Positions 62,452 to 64,000 of a stretch of 64,000 bases of DNA are shown here, in pieces. Below the pieces are notes generated by a model, which worked only from the letters and a program-made list of their open reading frames with translations, had not been told where the DNA came from and did not search any database. Within the stretch, counting starts at the first letter, position 1. Each line of letters begins with the position of its first letter. Made by a program: the position numbers and the translations under genes. Source of the DNA: Diospyros lotus (taxonomy: Eukaryota > Streptophyta > Magnoliopsida > Ericales > Ebenaceae); the NCBI RefSeq assembly GCF_014633365.1, contig NC_068347.1, positions 34,328,116 to 34,392,115 of the forward strand, given 5' to 3'.

Positions 62452-64000
62452 AAATAAGTCATTTAAGTTATTTTGACAAAATTAATATTTTGTATATGCT
62501 ATTTATATTTATAATATTTTGTTATATTTTTTTGAAAAATTTATTATATTTTATATTTTTATTATTGACAGCAAAAATATGTATAGTCATTATGGATAAT
62601 TAATTTTGAAAATTTGAGTATTATCATTTATATAATTAATTGATTATTTAAATTATTTTTATTTTTTTATATAGTTTAATTAATTTATATTTAATTTTTA
62701 TAATTTAAATGTTATAATTTTATATATAACTTAAATATTATAATTTTATTTTGACTTTTTTTTTGTTGCTTTCTTAAAATTTTGACCTATCTTAAATGTC
62801 ATAATTGATTGATGGGAGGAATATGTAAAGTCATATATGGATAATCAATTTCAAAAATTTTATTATTGTCATTTATATAATTAATTGATCATTTAAATTA
62901 TCTTTATTTTATATATAGTTCAATTAATTTAAATTTATTTTTTATAATTTTAAATGTTATAATTTTATTTTTAACTTTTTTTTTGGTTGTTTTCTTAAAA
63001 ATTTGACCAGTCTTGTCTTGAATGTGGTAATTGATTGCAAGGAAAAATATATGAAATCATGTATGGATAATCAATTTCAAAAATTTGATTATTATCATTT
63101 ATATAATTAATTAATTATTTAAATTATCTTTATTTTATATTTTTTTAATTAATTTAAATTTATTTTATTATAATTTTATATATAACTTAATAAATTATTA
63201 TCATTTATTTAATTAATTTAACCATATTTTCTTATTTTCAACCAATTAGTTTTAATCGTGTTTCTGGTTTGTCAATATAAAGGAATTTTGTGTAACAGTT
63301 TAATTTTTTAGAAGTCGTCTCAGCATTAAAATTTCCAATTAATAGTTATTTTTTAACTTTAAGTTTTCTATGAGAAATATGTAAAATCATGTATGGATAA
63401 TCAATTTTGAAAATTTGATTATTATTATTTATATAATTTATTGATTATTTAAATTATCTTTATTTTATATATAGTTTAATTAATTTAATTTATTTTTTTT
63501 AATTTTAGATGTTATAATTTTATATATAACTTAATTGATTATTATCATTTATTTAATTAGTTTAACCGAGTTTTCGATTTTCAATCAATTAATTTTAATC
63601 GTATTTCTGGTTTGCCAATGTGAACAAGTTTTGTGTAACAACTTAATTTTTTGAAAGTCATCCTAGCATTAAGTTTTTCAGTTAATTATTATTTTTTAAT
63701 TTTAATTTTTTTGTTACTTTATTTAAATTTTAACCTATCTTAAATGTGGTAATTAATTGTCAGGGAAAATATGTGAAATCATGTATAGATAATCAATTTT
63801 GAAAATTTGATTATTTTAATTTATATAATTAATTAATTTAAATTTATTTTTTAAATAAGTCGTTTAAGTTATTTTGACAAAATTAATATTTTGTATAGGC
63901 TATTTATATTTATCATATATTTTCATATTTTTTTTTGAAAAATTTATTATGTTTTATATTTTTATTATCGATAAGAAAAATATGTGAAGTCACATAGGGA
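62452..64000. repeat. AT-rich higher-order repeat running off the right edge
   Basis: The text AAATAAGTC followed by TTATTTTGACAAAATTAAT begins at 62452 and again at 63853, a period of about 1401 bases. Inside, a shorter motif (GTATGGATAATCAATTTTG and neighbours) recurs near 62575, 62820, 63046, 63377, 63767 and 63978, and a second motif (TTTAATCGTATTTCTGGTTT type) near 63250 and 63590. It may be part of a satellite or of a large tandemly repeated element. Confidence 0.8.

Overview
The window is nuclear DNA of a flowering plant, most likely a eudicot. The genes are split by GT-AG introns, the spacers are very AT-rich, and the intergenic and intronic DNA is full of plant transposons (hAT, PIF/Harbinger-like, LTR, LINE, SINE-like and foldback elements). 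The species cannot be told from the sequence. No bacterial, organellar, rRNA, tRNA or CRISPR feature was seen.

Four protein genes are supported by splice sites whose reading phases all fit. (1) The 3' part of a GPI-anchored cysteine-rich protein gene of the At1g61900 type runs on the + strand (903-3953) and continues beyond the left edge; it contains a 15-base microexon. (2) A NIN-like transcription factor closest to NLP8/NLP9 runs on the - strand (12940 to 6365, about 1001 residues, RWP-RK plus PB1 domains), convergent with gene 1. (3) A TBC-domain Rab GTPase-activating protein runs on the + strand (33158-51123, about 698 residues, ten coding exons). (4) A secreted class III peroxidase-like protein runs on the - strand (55073 to 53079, about 341 residues), convergent with gene 3; the usual distal-site Arg and His are replaced by Lys and Ala.

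Between genes 2 and 3 (about 14.3-32 kb) there is no intact gene. This stretch holds a foldback element, a 1.0 kb TTA-flanked PIF/Harbinger-like element, a SINE-like copy, AT-rich DNA and a colinear but stop-riddled hAT transposase pseudogene (26784-29312, - strand). The TBC gene is inflated by insertions. Intron 2 has a foldback repeat and two hAT elements with exact 8-base target duplications. Intron 7 (8.0 kb) holds a non-autonomous LTR retrotransposon (41480-46907, 5-base duplication CTATG), which itself carries two hAT insertions, followed by three very short LINE 3'-end insertions and a duplicated splice-acceptor region. Right of the peroxidase (55.3-64 kb) there is AT-rich DNA with a 5'-truncated LINE, a foldback element, a small hAT element, a 283-base tandem duplication and a higher-order AT-rich repeat with a period of about 1.4 kb running off the right edge.

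The genes do not form a pathway together: a surface protein, a nitrate-type regulator, a membrane-traffic regulator and a cell-wall enzyme homologue are simply neighbours. All calls are by reading the sequence and by memory of the families; no database search was run.
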